Positions 5,303 through 5,970 of a stretch of DNA of 5,970 bases are shown here, one piece after another. Below the pieces are notes generated by a model. That model ran no database searches and had not been told where the DNA came from. It saw nothing but the letters and a program-made list of their open reading frames with translations. Made by a program: the position numbers and the translations under genes. Position 1 is the first letter of the stretch, and each line of letters starts with the position of its first letter. The stretch is from JBFGFG01 sp041627475 (GTDB taxonomy: Bacteria; Actinomycetota; Nitriliruptoria; Nitriliruptorales; Nitriliruptoraceae), in contig JBFKQZ010000197.1 in NCBI GenBank assembly GCA_041627475.1, positions 1-5,970 of the forward strand, in the 5' to 3' direction.

Positions 5303-5970
5303 CCGCCACGACGACCCGCGACGCGACCTCGGTGCGCCGGGTCGTCGTCGTCTCCCGCCCCACGGTCCTACAGGAACTGACCGAACGCCACGGCACCCGT
5401 GGCCAGGTCGAGTTCGTCCTGCGCGACCGGGGCGGGAGCCTCGCCGAGCTCGACGCCGCCGACGCCGCGCACCGGGCCGCGATGCACGACGTCACGGCCG
5501 CGGTCCCCCTGGCCTGGCGTCGGGCCCACGTGGACCGGCACGACCTCGACCGCTTCCTGTTCGAGCCGGACGACATCGTCGTGGCGGTCGGCCCCGACGG
5601 GTTGGTCGCGAACCTCGCGAAGTACCTCGACGGCCAGCCCGTGGTCGGCGTGGACGCGGGCGACGGTCGCTCCGTGGGACGGCTGACGACCACCGCTCCC
5701 GGCGACGTCGCACACCTGCTGGCCGCGACCGACGACGGCGACCGGCCGCCGACGACCCCGCTGACCATGGTCGAGGCGGTGCTCGACGACGGACGGCGTC
5801 TGCGGGCGCTCAACGAGGTCTTCGTCGGCCACCACAGCCACCAGTCCGCCCGCTACACGCTGCGAGTCGGCGACCAGCGCGAGCGCCAGTCGTCGTCCGG
5901 CCTCATCGTCGCGACCGGGACGGGCGCGACCGGGTGGGCCGCGTCCATCCACCGCGCGACACGCTGCCAC
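5299..5970 (+). CDS. NAD kinase superfamily protein, atypical, 3' end cut by the window
   Basis: The reading frame starts at the ATG overlapping the SPFH stop (ATGA) and stays open to the last base, 224 codons, without a stop. The sequence looks like an ATP-NAD kinase superfamily member. It contains a VVAVGPDGLVANLAKY segment (94-109) at the GGDG position, with the presumed catalytic Asp kept as D100 but the first two glycines read GP. VVGVD (115-119) corresponds to the canonical strand after the loop. The NE motif is LNEVFVGHH (171-179; N172, E173). The C-terminal nucleotide loop is SGLIVATGTGATGW (200-213), where canonical enzymes have a TPTGSTAY-like sequence. The stretch of about 95 residues before the GGDG position is somewhat longer than in housekeeping NAD kinases. 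Probable reaction: ATP-dependent phosphorylation of NAD or a related dinucleotide to the 2'-phosphate. The altered loop leaves substrate choice open. It is unlikely to be the housekeeping ppnK given its divergence and setting. The end of the gene lies outside the window. Confidence 0.82.
   Translation, partial: MTATTTRDATSVRRVVVVSRPTVLQELTERHGTRGQVEFVLRDRGGSLAELDAADAAHRAAMHDVTAAVPLAWRRAHVDRHDLDRFLFEPDDIVVAVGPDGLVANLAKYLDGQPVVGVDAGDGRSVGRLTTTAPGDVAHLLAATDDGDRPPTTPLTMVEAVLDDGRRLRALNEVFVGHHSHQSARYTLRVGDQRERQSSSGLIVATGTGATGWAASIHRATRCH

Noticed and set aside
1..5970. CRISPR arrays, tRNAs, insertion sequences, tandem repeats
   Set aside because: I looked for spaced direct repeats, cloverleaf patterns and transposase motifs by eye and saw none. 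The only notable repeats are the inverted repeats listed as features.

Overview
The window is very GC-rich, with strong G/C preference at third codon positions, GTG used as a start, and several 4-nt ATGA gene overlaps. Together with the gene content (a bacterial class I-like P450, SnoaL-like and SRPBCC proteins, an NrtR regulator), this suggests a chromosomal segment of a high-GC actinomycete. A genus cannot be assigned from the sequence alone. I see no mobile element, tRNA, rRNA or CRISPR array.

Left part (about 1-2379, all + strand). A small SnoaL/NTF2-fold protein (82-435) is followed 53 nt later by a complete cytochrome P450 (489-1835). A strong GC-rich hairpin (1857-1887) follows the P450. 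A separate SRPBCC-fold gene (1936-2379) comes next, with its own candidate promoter and a clear ribosome binding site that points to the second of two in-frame ATGs. These look like ordinary accessory-metabolism genes.

Right part (about 2430-5970). This is a coherent NAD/ADP-ribose gene cluster built around one divergent control region. Leftward run an NrtR-type regulator (4063-3359; Nudix-like sensor domain with a destroyed catalytic box plus a C-terminal winged helix) and, overlapping it by ATGA, an ADP-ribosylglycohydrolase (3362-2430). Rightward run an SPFH/band-7 protein with no membrane segment (4172-5302) and, again overlapping by ATGA, an NAD-kinase-superfamily protein (5299 to beyond the window end). 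The 35-bp control region 4095-4129 contains two face-to-face, fully interleaved sigma70-like promoters embedded in an imperfect palindrome. This is a natural place for the NrtR protein to repress both arms at once.

Working model (inference): ADP-ribose released by the glycohydrolase, or produced elsewhere by NAD consumption, is sensed by the NrtR protein and relieves repression of all four genes. The SPFH protein and the atypical NAD kinase would be the effector arm acting on NAD(H)/NADP(H) pools. The two halves of the window are separated by a 48-nt near-perfectly symmetric inverted repeat that fills the convergent gap (2378-2425) and probably serves as a bidirectional terminator.
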